From assembly GCA_021803885.1 (NCBI GenBank), contig JAJZKY010000028.1:1-14691 (forward strand): 14,691 bases of DNA, in the 5' to 3' direction. Below are positions 1 through 7,493 of this stretch, one piece after another. How positions within the stretch are numbered: position 1 is the stretch's first letter; each line of letters begins with the position of its first letter. Below the pieces are notes generated by a model, which was not told where the DNA came from, made no database searches, and saw nothing but the letters and a program-made list of their open reading frames with translations. Position numbers and translations under genes: made by a program. The DNA comes from Planctomycetota bacterium. GTDB taxonomy: Bacteria > Planctomycetota > Phycisphaerae > WQYP01 > JAJZKY01.

Positions 1-12
1 GGTCGCTGCACC

Positions 13-42
13 TTAGGGCTTGTGAATAAATAACTTGCGCAG
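13..42 (+). repeat. Left terminal inverted repeat of ISAzo13-family element
   Basis: Pairs with the reverse complement of 1296-1325 at 25 of 30 positions. The outer six bases TTAGGG and the internal TAACTTG block are identical on both sides. Confidence 0.85.
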
Positions 43-71
43 CCTATCGTGAGATCACATAATGCGAGTCC

Positions 72-1295
72 GTGGCAGGCGTCACGGATATCCGACTGAA
101 GTACAAGAGAATGTCTCGTGTGATGAACGAGCGCTCTCGTCGCCTGTGGGCGGCAACCGAAGCGCGTGCGATCGGTTGGGGCGGAGTGTCGCAGGTGGCG
201 CGCGCGACTGGTATTGCGCGCAACACGATCGCGGTCGGACTGCGGGAATTGAAGAGGCGTGGACGTCCGCTTCAATGGGAGCACAAGCGCGTGCGTCGAG
301 CCGGGGGCGGCCGCAAGCCCCTGACCGATCGGCAGCCCGAGCTGATCGTCAAGCTCGAGGCGCTGATTGAGCCGACGGTGCGCGGGGATCCGCAGTCGGC
401 GCTGCGCTGGACGACCTTGAGTGTGCGCAAGCTCGAGGGGGCGTTGAACAAGGCCGGCGTGACCGTCAGCTACCGCACGGTTGCCAATCTGCTGAAGACG
501 CTGAATTATACGCTTCAGGGTCAGTTCAAGCGTTCGGAAGGCAAGGTGGACGTCCGAGACCGGGATGCCCAATTTCGCTACATCAACGATCAGGCGGTGG
601 CCACGCTGCGTGCCCGCCGGCCGGTGATCTCGGTGGACACGAAGAAGAAGGAGCTCGTGGGGCACTATAAAAATGGGGGCCGGGAGTGGCGTCCGAAGGG
701 CGATCCGATCGAAGCGCTGACGCATGATTTCCCCGATCCAGAGGTTCCCAAGGCGGTGCCCTATGGGGTGTACGACATCGGGGAGAACAAGGGCTGGGTC
801 AATGTCGGGATGAGCGGCGACACCGCCGAATTTGCCGCGCAGAGCATCCGCGCATGGTGGCGATACATGGGCAAGCCCCGTTATCCGAAGGCTCGCCGTC
901 TTCTGATCTGCGCCGACAGCGGGGGCAGCAACGGCTATCGCTGTCAGCTGTGGAAGCGGGAGTTGCAACGCTTTGCGACGGAGGAGAACCTGACGATCAC
1001 GGTGTGTCATTTTCCGCCAGGCACCAGCAAATGGAACAAGATCGAGCATCGCCTCTTCTCTTTCATCACCGCCAACTGGCGAAGCAGGCCCCTGACGGAC
1101 TACCGTACCATCGTCAATCTTATTGCCGGGACTACGACCAAGACGGGGCTGACCGTCAAAGCTCGTTTGGATCGCCGAACGTACCAGCGCGGAGTCAAAG
1201 TGACCCAGAAGGAAATGAAGGCGCTCAATCTCACGCCTCATGACTTTCATGGCGAATGGAACTACACAATTGCTCCCAAAAAGACCGCGGCATAA
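72..1295 (+). CDS. ISAzo13-family DDE transposase
   Basis: A 407-residue transposase that would catalyse cut-and-paste or copy movement of the surrounding element. The N-terminal third holds a helix-turn-helix-like DNA-binding region (SQVARATGIARNTI, about residues 40-53). The C-terminal part is an RNase H-fold catalytic domain with a visible DDE triad: D189 in VISVDTKKKE, D282 in LICADSGGSNG and E325 in KWNKIEHRLF, the last in the family's characteristic context. Translation is assigned from the GTG at 72. An ATG at 111 is an alternative that would lose 13 residues. The length is normal for the family and there is no frameshift. The TAA stop lies directly before the right inverted repeat, so the gene fills the element. 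Confidence 0.93.
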   Translation: MAGVTDIRLKYKRMSRVMNERSRRLWAATEARAIGWGGVSQVARATGIARNTIAVGLRELKRRGRPLQWEHKRVRRAGGGRKPLTDRQPELIVKLEALIEPTVRGDPQSALRWTTLSVRKLEGALNKAGVTVSYRTVANLLKTLNYTLQGQFKRSEGKVDVRDRDAQFRYINDQAVATLRARRPVISVDTKKKELVGHYKNGGREWRPKGDPIEALTHDFPDPEVPKAVPYGVYDIGENKGWVNVGMSGDTAEFAAQSIRAWWRYMGKPRYPKARRLLICADSGGSNGYRCQLWKRELQRFATEENLTITVCHFPPGTSKWNKIEHRLFSFITANWRSRPLTDYRTIVNLIAGTTTKTGLTVKARLDRRTYQRGVKVTQKEMKALNLTPHDFHGEWNYTIAPKKTAA

Positions 1296-1325
1296 CTGCT
1301 CAAGTTATTATTTCACAGACCCTAA
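1296..1325 (-). repeat. Right terminal inverted repeat of ISAzo13-family element
   Basis: Starts one base after the transposase stop codon. Its reverse complement matches the left repeat at 25 of 30 positions. Confidence 0.85.
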
Positions 1326-1401
1326 CTTCCTTGCGATGCGCAGCAGGTCAATACCGCTCGATTTTACTGCGTTGCGGACGCGGCTCTTTTTGATCTAAAA
1401 G

Positions 1402-2127
1402 ATGAGTCACGAGGCGACAAAGACTCGAGCTATAAGAGGTGCGGACTTCGAGAAGCGCTATTTGCAAGGCCGTCTGATTGATATTGGGTGCGGAGAAGAT
1501 CTTGTGGCTGACCATGCGGAGGCGTTTGACTTGGCGCATGGCGACGCGCAGGTTATTGGTAGGCTCCGAGAGCGCGGAGCTTATGATGCGGTTTGTAGTT
1601 CGCATTGCCTCGAGCATATGGCGGATGTCAGGAACGCCCTTGAGCAATGGTGGTCTCTGGTACGAGATGGAGGCTATTTAGTCCTCGTCGTTCCCGACGA
1701 GGATCTCTATGAACAAGGCGGGTGGCCGAGCCTCTTTAACAAGGATCATAAGGCGACTTTCCGACTAGGAAAGCAAACCAGCTGGTCTCCTGTCTCTTTT
1801 GATATCGAGGAACTCGTAAGAGCGCTTCCAGGTGCCGTAATTGTAAGTTGTGAATTGCAGGACCATCAATATGACCATCAGTTAAGAAAATCATCTATCA
1901 CCAGAATCGACCGGATTCTCTTTCGTTTCGCGCAGTACTGGTCGAGCTTGTGCCGCCACACAGGTCTGTCGGGCACACTATGGGAAGGGTCCGTTGTCCG
2001 CCTCCTGAGAAAGCTGGGCTGTCCCATTGACCAGACCGATGGGCCTGCTTTGGCACAGATTCAGGTCATTGCGCGGAAGCGAATTGTATTGTCCACGGCG
2101 GTTGGGGAAAGTCGTGGGGTGGAATAG
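1402..2127 (+). CDS. Class I SAM-dependent methyltransferase (Methyltransf_11 type)
   Basis: A 241-residue cytoplasmic protein with the Rossmann-like SAM-binding fold. Motif I is LIDIGCGED (residues 25-33), the post-core motif is SSHCLEHM (66-73), and the strand-4 region DGGYLVLVVPDEDLYEQ spans about 89-105, followed by WPSLFNKDHKATF. That last block is typical of methyltransferases found in LPS and O-antigen clusters. The substrate cannot be read; sugar O-methylation of a repeat unit or chain end is the likely role from context (inference). The first good ATG is used and it gives a normal family N-terminus, but no convincing Shine-Dalgarno sequence precedes it. It is 76 bp downstream of the ISAzo13 element and 15 bp upstream of the GT9 gene, probably in one transcript. 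Confidence 0.85.
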   Translation: MSHEATKTRAIRGADFEKRYLQGRLIDIGCGEDLVADHAEAFDLAHGDAQVIGRLRERGAYDAVCSSHCLEHMADVRNALEQWWSLVRDGGYLVLVVPDEDLYEQGGWPSLFNKDHKATFRLGKQTSWSPVSFDIEELVRALPGAVIVSCELQDHQYDHQLRKSSITRIDRILFRFAQYWSSLCRHTGLSGTLWEGSVVRLLRKLGCPIDQTDGPALAQIQVIARKRIVLSTAVGESRGVE

Positions 2128-2142
2128 CGAATTTAGTGCGCC

Positions 2143-3408
2143 ATGACCTCAGGGTGGCCTTCGCGTACTTTTCAACGCCTTTATCAGGCATTGAGATATG
2201 TGGGGTGGGCACGCCATGTCGTCGTCGGGGTATATTTGCGTGCCACCGTGGAGGTCGCAGCGGGGATAATGGCTGATTGTCCGTCATACTCTCGAATTTT
2301 GATCATTCGTCTTGATGAGATTGGCGACTTCGTGCTCACGACTCCGCTGCTCAGGGCGCTGCGAGCCAGATTCCCGGCTGCACACATTTCACTTTTAACC
2401 AGCTCTACCGTTGCGTCACTGGCTTACCGCTGTCCTTACGTGGACGAGATCATTCAATTTGAGATTAGGCTTAGTCCACCACCATTTGATCAAATTATGG
2501 CGCTCGCACGGGCCAGACGGTTCGGGCAGAGTGAGTTGGCAGACAAGGAGTTCCAGTGCGCAATTATTCCGAGGGCGGATATCGATAATGCCTGTGCACT
2601 TGCGATGGCATATTACGCGGGAATTCCGGTCAGGATCGGCTATTCGGAACGCGTCTTACCGTTAAAAAGAATCAAGAACGCAGGATATGACTGCTTTTTG
2701 ACAAGCGCAGTGACATCTATTGTCGGTACGCACGAGGTCGAATGGACGCTAAACATCGGGGCACTGGTTGGGGTGAAATCATATGACCGGCGCCTCGAAT
2801 TGTGGCCGTCGGATGGATCGATAGCAGCGGATCTTGAAGCCCTGGCTAAGCCGGAGGGAAAAGGCACCGCTTTGGTGGCAATCGCGCCTGGGGCTAACCT
2901 TGATCGTCGCAGATGGCCAATCTCAAGGTTCGCCACGGTTTCGCGCGAATTGATTAGTCAGCGAGGCATCACAGTCGTCATTATCGGCGGCCCAGATGAC
3001 AGGGATCTCGCGGACCGGATTGTAATGGAAGGTGAAGCAGGAAAAGTGTTGAATTTTGCGGGCCGTCTGTCACTTGATCAGTCGGCATCGGTGCTTCGGT
3101 ACTGCCAGCTGTTCATTGGTAATGACTCCGGGCCTATGCACATCGCAGCGGCGATGGGGGTTCCCTGTCTGGAGATATCGTGCCACCCTAAGGGAGGTGA
3201 TGCGCTGGCCGCCAATTCGCCACTGCGATTCTCTCCCTGGGGGGTCGACAATGTAGTGTTACAGCCCGATTACGCTATGAGTCCCTGCGTTGACTCATGC
3301 ACGAAAGCATATTCGCATTGCATTAGGAAAATTACGGTTGATCAAGTATATATGGCCGCCTGTGTTCTTATGGACAAACACGCTGTGTCCACGGCCACGG
3401 CACTATAA
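2143..3408 (+). CDS. Glycosyltransferase family 9 (heptosyltransferase-like)
   Basis: A 421-residue GT-B glycosyltransferase of the ADP-heptose:LPS heptosyltransferase superfamily. The N-terminal Rossmann domain opens with RILIIRLDEIGDFVLTTPLL (about residues 50-69), the acceptor-side hallmark of GT9. The C-terminal nucleotide-sugar domain contains AIAPGANLDRRRWP (about 246-259), VVIIGGPDD (about 280-288) and FIGNDSGPMHIAAAMGVP (about 324-341). A C-terminal cysteine/histidine cluster (PCVDSC...SHC) is also common in the family. The first 45 or so residues are a basic, partly hydrophobic helix, consistent with membrane association. An internal ATG at 2269 would remove it, but such extensions are frequent in GT9 proteins. 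The donor could be a heptose or another sugar. It follows the methyltransferase by 15 bp, suggesting one transcription unit. Confidence 0.9.
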   Translation: MTSGWPSRTFQRLYQALRYVGWARHVVVGVYLRATVEVAAGIMADCPSYSRILIIRLDEIGDFVLTTPLLRALRARFPAAHISLLTSSTVASLAYRCPYVDEIIQFEIRLSPPPFDQIMALARARRFGQSELADKEFQCAIIPRADIDNACALAMAYYAGIPVRIGYSERVLPLKRIKNAGYDCFLTSAVTSIVGTHEVEWTLNIGALVGVKSYDRRLELWPSDGSIAADLEALAKPEGKGTALVAIAPGANLDRRRWPISRFATVSRELISQRGITVVIIGGPDDRDLADRIVMEGEAGKVLNFAGRLSLDQSASVLRYCQLFIGNDSGPMHIAAAMGVPCLEISCHPKGGDALAANSPLRFSPWGVDNVVLQPDYAMSPCVDSCTKAYSHCIRKITVDQVYMAACVLMDKHAVSTATAL

Positions 3409-3478
3409 CGTTCCTTTATTGATCGGTCAGTTGCCTGCTTGTAAAGAGAACTGAGAATCGTTTTCGCGGGAGGAAAGT

Positions 3479-3547
3479 ATGGCAGTGCGAGGTTATCGCG
3501 AAGTAGGGCAAAGACTGATCGAGTTGATCGAGTATTTCGATTTTTGA
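3479..3547 (+). CDS. Possible 22-residue leader ORF or gene remnant
   Basis: An ATG at 3479 is preceded by GGGAGGA at near-ideal spacing, the strongest ribosome-binding site on this strand. It opens 22 codons beginning MAVRGYREV and ending EYFDF, with TGA at 3545. The second half contains an in-frame tandem 9-bp duplication (TGATCGAGT at 3516-3524 and 3525-3533) encoding a Leu-Ile-Glu repeat. I recognise no family. It could be a real small protein, a translational leader for the methyltransferase that starts 20 bases after its stop, or the 5' stub of a gene lost by deletion. Confidence 0.3.
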   Translation: MAVRGYREVGQRLIELIEYFDF

Positions 3548-3567
3548 CTGGTAATCAGGTGTGCTCG

Positions 3568-4404
3568 ATGAACCGATGTCGATTATGCGCGGGTCCGGTG
3601 CAACTGACTTTCGAAAAAATACTGCTCGGACGACATCGGGTGAAATTTTTCCGATGTGCCGTCTGCGAGTCTCTCCAGTCTGAGAAGCCGTTTTGGCTAA
3701 ATGAGGCCTATCAATCTGCGCTTGTCGGTAGTGATACTGGCGCTGTGTATCGAAGCCTGAGCTGTCAGGCGGCTATTATTACGATTGCAAGGACGCTTCG
3801 GCTAAGGGGCGGGTTTCTGGATTATGGTGGAGGTGCCGGACTTCTCTGCCGTCTTTTGAGGGACGCTGGCCTCGACGCATATACTTGCGATAGATATTCA
3901 GATCCCGTGTACGCCAGAGCCTATGCTATCGACGCAGAAAGCCTACTCGAACGCCCATTTACAATGATTTCGGCAATCGAAGTACTCGAACACTGTGGGG
4001 AGCCGTCAGTGGAACTTGAACGGCTGTTTTCGATTAGCCCTCACGTTCTGTTCGCGACTACGGTTCCTTATCGAGGCGAGGGAAGTGATTGGTGGTACAT
4101 TGGTGCGGAAAATGGACAGCATGTATTTTTCTACTCTCCAAAGGCGCTAAAAATCATAGGAGAGCGCTTTGGATACCAATATCTCGGTCTGGGTGACTTT
4201 CATGTCTTCTTTCGCGGAAATATTGGGTTGGCCCGAAGGACAGCGCTACGAATGGGTCTTTCGAGGGTCGGACGTCGGATCGTGAGTACATGGATAGCGG
4301 CAACCAGGAGAGCGCGGTTCTGTAACGCGGATTTTGAAGCTATCCGTGCAGGTTCATTGCAGGAGCTGCACGGAATACAGCGAAGCAGCAAGCGTGACGG
4401 ATAG
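3568..4404 (+). CDS. SAM-dependent methyltransferase with N-terminal four-cysteine module
   Basis: A 278-residue protein. C4, C7, C30 and C33 (CRLC ... CAVC) form a probable zinc-binding module like that of sugar C-methyltransferase relatives. The SAM-binding motif is LDYGGGAG (about 84-91), followed by the acidic strand-2 end CDRYSDP and by SAIEVLEH (about 135-142). The block VPYRGEGSDWWYIGAENGQHVFFYSPKAL recurs in methyltransferases of polysaccharide loci. A TTG at 3544 would give eight more residues, but the ATG at 3568 is preferred: it has AGGTG six bases upstream and places the first CxxC at the very N-terminus, as usual. The target is unknown; methylation of a glycan sugar is inferred. 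Its 3' end converges on the flippase gene 67 bp away, with no clear terminator between them. Confidence 0.82.
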   Translation: MNRCRLCAGPVQLTFEKILLGRHRVKFFRCAVCESLQSEKPFWLNEAYQSALVGSDTGAVYRSLSCQAAIITIARTLRLRGGFLDYGGGAGLLCRLLRDAGLDAYTCDRYSDPVYARAYAIDAESLLERPFTMISAIEVLEHCGEPSVELERLFSISPHVLFATTVPYRGEGSDWWYIGAENGQHVFFYSPKALKIIGERFGYQYLGLGDFHVFFRGNIGLARRTALRMGLSRVGRRIVSTWIAATRRARFCNADFEAIRAGSLQELHGIQRSSKRDG

Positions 4405-4471
4405 ACTACAGTCATCCAACTGAGGTGGAACGATTTCGCAGAATCTAGAGGTTAGCGAAAAAATACACATT

Positions 4472-5845
4472 TCACGACGTTGGCGTCATATCAGGCTCGC
4501 TCGTGGCGCTCGATGGATAACGGCGTTGAAGTTGCTTGAATAGGGTACGAATATAAATTACCTGAGCAGGTAGCATGATCATGATGCCAACACATACAGT
4601 GGTCGCGGGTATTACGAAAAGTCCAAAGCGGGGCGTCAGTAAAACCTTGAGGAAAATTGATATTGCGATGACGGGTATGGCAAGCAGAAGCTGAAAGCGG
4701 ATTTTTCCTAAGCCATTCAAAAAAAACGCGAGCGGACTTTGGGACGCGGAAAATAGGTGGGCGGCGCAGTAGGCCAGGATCAAAGCCTCGGCAGGATTCA
4801 CTTTAGAGCCAACCCAAATCTGAATGAGGCTCCGGCCTGCGATGGCCATAAGAATCGCAAAGACGGTTGCTAGCGTAAGTGATGCGATGAGGGAGCGTCG
4901 GAATGTGCTCCTAATCCATGGGAGGTCGCCTGTTGTAACGGCCTCCCGGTAAGCAGGCCACAATGGCTGCAGGAGCAGCAGCAAGAGTACCGAGAGGAGA
5001 TCGAAGGGCTTCTGAACAATGGCGAGAGCGGAAACCGCTGCTGGCCCTATGACTTGATTCACGATCAGGGGGTCTATTCCGTAGCTCAGTTGCGCAGAAA
5101 GTTGCAAGAGGAAAAACAACAGCCCGGTTCGTAACATGGCTACGAGCAAGCTTCGCCGCGTTGGTGAATCGGCGGTTTGACCGGGAGCTTTAGGCAGGCG
5201 CGTGGAAAGCCACCACGTGGCATTAAGAATGCCTGAGGCCACTGGCAGGCCGGAAACCACCAGACAGAGGATGGGGACGCTTGCATGGTGGATTGCACAT
5301 AGAAAGAGTCCACCTATGGAGGCAAGGTTCCCAGCGGCAGTCCAAGCATTCGCGACGTATCCGGCTTGCAAGCCATATTGGGCCTGCTGAACGACCTGAA
5401 TGACTGAACGAACGAGAAAAAGGCTGACAAATATGGCAAGGGTGGGTCCGGCCTGATTTTCGGCGTTGGTGCCGTAAACGTGAAAGAGTCGCGCCCAATT
5501 GACGTACGGGAACAACATCCAAAAGGCCAACAGAAGAGTTACTGCCAAAGCAAATTGCGCGGCCAATGCCGATCGGATGGCTTTGGCGATGCGCCCCATA
5601 TCTCCCTGTCCGAAAGCTTCTGCGACAATATGGAGGACGCCGTTACCGAGCCCAAAGTCTGTGAATGAGAAAACGGTCTGGAGGGATGCTATCGTCATCC
5701 AGAGGCCGAATCGGTCTGGGCCTAGGTAACCCAGGGTCAATCGGAGCGACAGGAGGCTTATTACGCCGACCAAGCCCTTGGCTCCGATGCTCGACGCCGC
5801 GGTTAAGGCAGCCCGTAGATTCCGAGCCTTGGAGCGAGTGGTCAT
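4472..5845 (-). CDS. wzx: Wzx-type O-antigen / polysaccharide flippase
   Basis: A 457-residue, very hydrophobic inner-membrane protein with about 12 predicted membrane segments. It begins with a short basic N-terminus and the conserved opening region LRLTLGYLGPDRFGLWMTIASLQTVFSFTDFGLGNGV, typical of MOP-superfamily flippases. It should translocate undecaprenyl-pyrophosphate-linked repeat units to the periplasmic face. Length and topology are normal and the frame is intact. The ATG at 5845 lacks a recognisable Shine-Dalgarno sequence. It lies downstream of the polymerase gene on the same strand, now separated from it by an IS4-family insertion, so its expression may depend on read-through or on a new promoter (inference). 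Confidence 0.88.
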   Translation of the reverse strand: MTTRSKARNLRAALTAASSIGAKGLVGVISLLSLRLTLGYLGPDRFGLWMTIASLQTVFSFTDFGLGNGVLHIVAEAFGQGDMGRIAKAIRSALAAQFALAVTLLLAFWMLFPYVNWARLFHVYGTNAENQAGPTLAIFVSLFLVRSVIQVVQQAQYGLQAGYVANAWTAAGNLASIGGLFLCAIHHASVPILCLVVSGLPVASGILNATWWLSTRLPKAPGQTADSPTRRSLLVAMLRTGLLFFLLQLSAQLSYGIDPLIVNQVIGPAAVSALAIVQKPFDLLSVLLLLLLQPLWPAYREAVTTGDLPWIRSTFRRSLIASLTLATVFAILMAIAGRSLIQIWVGSKVNPAEALILAYCAAHLFSASQSPLAFFLNGLGKIRFQLLLAIPVIAISIFLKVLLTPRFGLFVIPATTVCVGIMIMLPAQVIYIRTLFKQLQRRYPSSATSEPDMTPTS

Positions 5846-5938
5846 AATGTTCGGTGTAACGCGCTATGGTGCGAATACACGAAGTGCGAGACTTCCGGAA
5901 AATGGCGAAGGAAGGTCCGGAGATCGTGAACTGAACTA

Positions 5939-5949
5939 GACACGCAATT
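5939..5949. repeat. Left copy of 11-bp target-site duplication (IS4)
   Basis: GACACGCAATT is identical to 7483-7493 and directly abuts the left inverted repeat. The length fits IS4-family insertion. Confidence 0.95.
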
Positions 5950-5969
5950 GAATGGCACTCGGATAAGCC
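5950..5969 (+). repeat. Left terminal inverted repeat of IS4-family element
   Basis: Twenty bases matching the reverse complement of 7463-7482 at 18 positions. Confidence 0.93.
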
Positions 5970-6126
5970 GCAGGGCGAGAGCTGGGACTGTGAAAAATGT
6001 TGAAAATAAAGAAGAATGTTGGCTCAGGGTGGTAGGATGTTGTTGCGACACATCCATCCCACAACCCCGAGGCCAACCTCCATGGGGAACTAGCGCAGAC
6101 CGAGAAGCACCGGACAGCAACGACAT

Positions 6127-7469
6127 GTGCGTAAGCAGGTTCAGAAAGTGCCCCGGCAGGTCGATTTGATGAGCTTTTTCAACCTGGTGACCGGTCCGGA
6201 TCTTCTCGGGGAGCTGGAAGCCCTGCTGCCCGAATATTGGGAGCGCAAATACCCGGCGACCGTGACGCTGGCGATGTTCCTCGGACAGGTCTTGAGTGCC
6301 GATGGGTCTCGCCAGAACCCGGTCAACGAGGCGATGGTCAGTCGGCTGCTCAGCGGCGTGGAGCCGGGCAGCGCGAACACCGGCTCGTATAGCGATGCCC
6401 GCAGACGCTCGCCGCGAGAGCTGGTGCAGGAATTGGCCTGCTGGGTGGCCAGACAGATGGGTACGCGCACTCCTGCACAGTGGAGGTGGCGCGAGCGGCA
6501 TATCAAATTGGTTGGCGGCACGACTATCCTCACGCCGGACACACCAGGGAACCAGGGGCATTATCCTCAGCATGGCAGCCAGAAGGCGGGGGCGGGTTTC
6601 CCGATTGCACGCCTGGTGGGGTGATCTCGCTCGCCTACGGTGCGCTGCTCGATGTGGCGATGGAGCCGTACCAAGGCAAAGGGGCCGGGGAGCACGCGCT
6701 GTTTCGCGAGCTGCTGAAGTGCTTTGCCCAAGGCGACATCATGCTGGCCGACAGCTATTACGCCAGCTACTTCCTGAATGTCGCCTTGATGGGCATGTGT
6801 GTGGACTTTGTATTTGAACAGCATAGCGCGCGCCACACGGACTTTCGTACCGGTGAGAAGCTCGACCGGCGCGATCATCTGGTACAGTGGGCGCGGCCGC
6901 AGTGGGTGAGTCTCGAGGAGTACGATAGTTTTCCCGCCGAGCTGACGGTGCGTGAGACGAAGGTGGGCAAGAAGGTGCTGGTCACCTCGTTCTTGAAGCC
7001 ACGCGAAATCTGCAAGCGCGAGGTGGGCTCGCTCCTTGTGCAGAGGTGGAACGTGGAACTCGATCTGCGCAACGCGAAGGACACTCTCGGCATGGCCATG
7101 TTGAGCTGCAAGATCCCCGAGATGTGTGCGAAGGAGCTGTGGGTATACGTCCTCGCCTACAATCTGATTCGGCTGCTGATAGCGCAGGGCGCGGTACAAG
7201 CCGACGTGTTGCCCCGGCAATTGAGCTTCAAGCATACCGTGCAGGTCTGGCTGGCATGGAGTCACAAACAGTTTCTCTCGGATGCCGCTGAAGGTCTGCA
7301 AGCTTTGCTCCGGCTGATCGAATACGTGCGCGTGGACAGACGTCCCGGCCGAATTGAACCTCGCGCAGTAAAGCAAAGACCGAAGCCTTTCCCTCGATTG
7401 CAGACAACTCGCCATAGAGCACGCCAAAACATTAGGTTACACGGGCATCCGCGAAAACTGGTGGCTTAA
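6127..7469 (+). pseudogene. IS4-family transposase, frameshifted and lacking first catalytic Asp
   Basis: Two overlapping frames together make one IS4-type transposase. The first frame starts at a GTG at 6127 (RKQVQKVPRQVDLMSFFNLV) and ends at TGA 6622-6624 just after GFPIARLVG. The protein resumes one frame back at about 6621 with VISLAYGALLD and continues to TAA 7467-7469. The break lies in GTGGGGTGA, most simply the loss of one G from a G run (6618-6621). Separately, the family's first catalytic aspartate in the DGTT motif is glycine here (VGGTTILTPDTP, codon GGC at 6514-6516), explained by one A-to-G change. The later catalytic positions remain: MLADSYYASYF carries the second Asp and RWNVELDLRNAK the Glu of the YREK motif. 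Both defects should abolish activity. Confidence 0.9.
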
Positions 7470-7482
7470 ACGAGTGCCATTC
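7463..7482 (-). repeat. Right terminal inverted repeat of IS4-family element
   Basis: Overlaps the transposase stop codon. Its reverse complement matches the left end at 18 of 20 positions. Confidence 0.93.
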
Positions 7483-7493
7483 GACACGCAATT
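7483..7493. repeat. Right copy of 11-bp target-site duplication (IS4)
   Basis: GACACGCAATT, identical to 5939-5949. Its last two bases are part of the stop codon of the minus-strand polymerase gene. Confidence 0.95.

Larger units (their letters stand above)
13..1325 (+). mobile_element. ISAzo13-family insertion sequence, apparently complete
   Basis: A single-ORF element of about 1.31 kb bounded by imperfect 30-bp inverted repeats (13-42 and 1296-1325) that match at 25 of 30 positions and both start TTAGGG at the outer edge. The only gene is a full-length ISAzo13-type transposase with its catalytic residues, so the element looks capable of moving. Only 12 bases lie to its left, and no target duplication is evident in them against the right flank. 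It sits 76 bp upstream of the first polysaccharide gene and reads in the same direction, so it may have separated that gene from its earlier promoter or upstream neighbour (inference). Confidence 0.85.
5950..7482 (+). mobile_element. IS4-family insertion sequence with intact ends, inactivated transposase
   Basis: A 1533-bp element. The left end GAATGGCACTCGGATAAGCC (5950-5969) matches the reverse complement of the right end (7463-7482) at 18 of 20 positions, and an identical 11-bp direct repeat flanks both ends. These three facts show it arrived as a unit by transposition. It landed at the very 3' end of the polymerase gene: the second target copy supplies two bases of that gene's TAA stop, so the gene survives. 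The transposase reads on the + strand, against the polysaccharide operon. The transposase is broken, so any further movement would need a related enzyme supplied in trans. Confidence 0.95.

Noticed and set aside
1369..1401. Promoter-like TTGCGG and TCTAAA hexamers, 16 bp apart, just before the first methyltransferase.
   Set aside because: The -10 candidate would lie only a few bases from the start codon, leaving no room for a normal leader, and both hexamers are poor matches.
4343..4374. Perfect 9-bp inverted repeat TCCGTGCAG / CTGCACGGA near the 3' end of the second methyltransferase gene, considered as a terminator for the convergent pair.
   Set aside because: The loop is 14 bases, it lies inside coding sequence and no T-run follows on either strand. 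About one such repeat is expected by chance in a window this size.
6618..6624. Programmed -1 frameshifting in the IS4 transposase at GTGGGGTGA.
   Set aside because: IS4-family transposases are normally one continuous ORF, there is no clear slippery heptamer with a downstream structure, and the first catalytic Asp is also lost. Simple decay is the better reading.
6567..7427. Minus-strand open frame (286 codons) opposite the IS4 transposase.
   Set aside because: It overlaps antisense the region with clear IS4 homology and shows no family features of its own.
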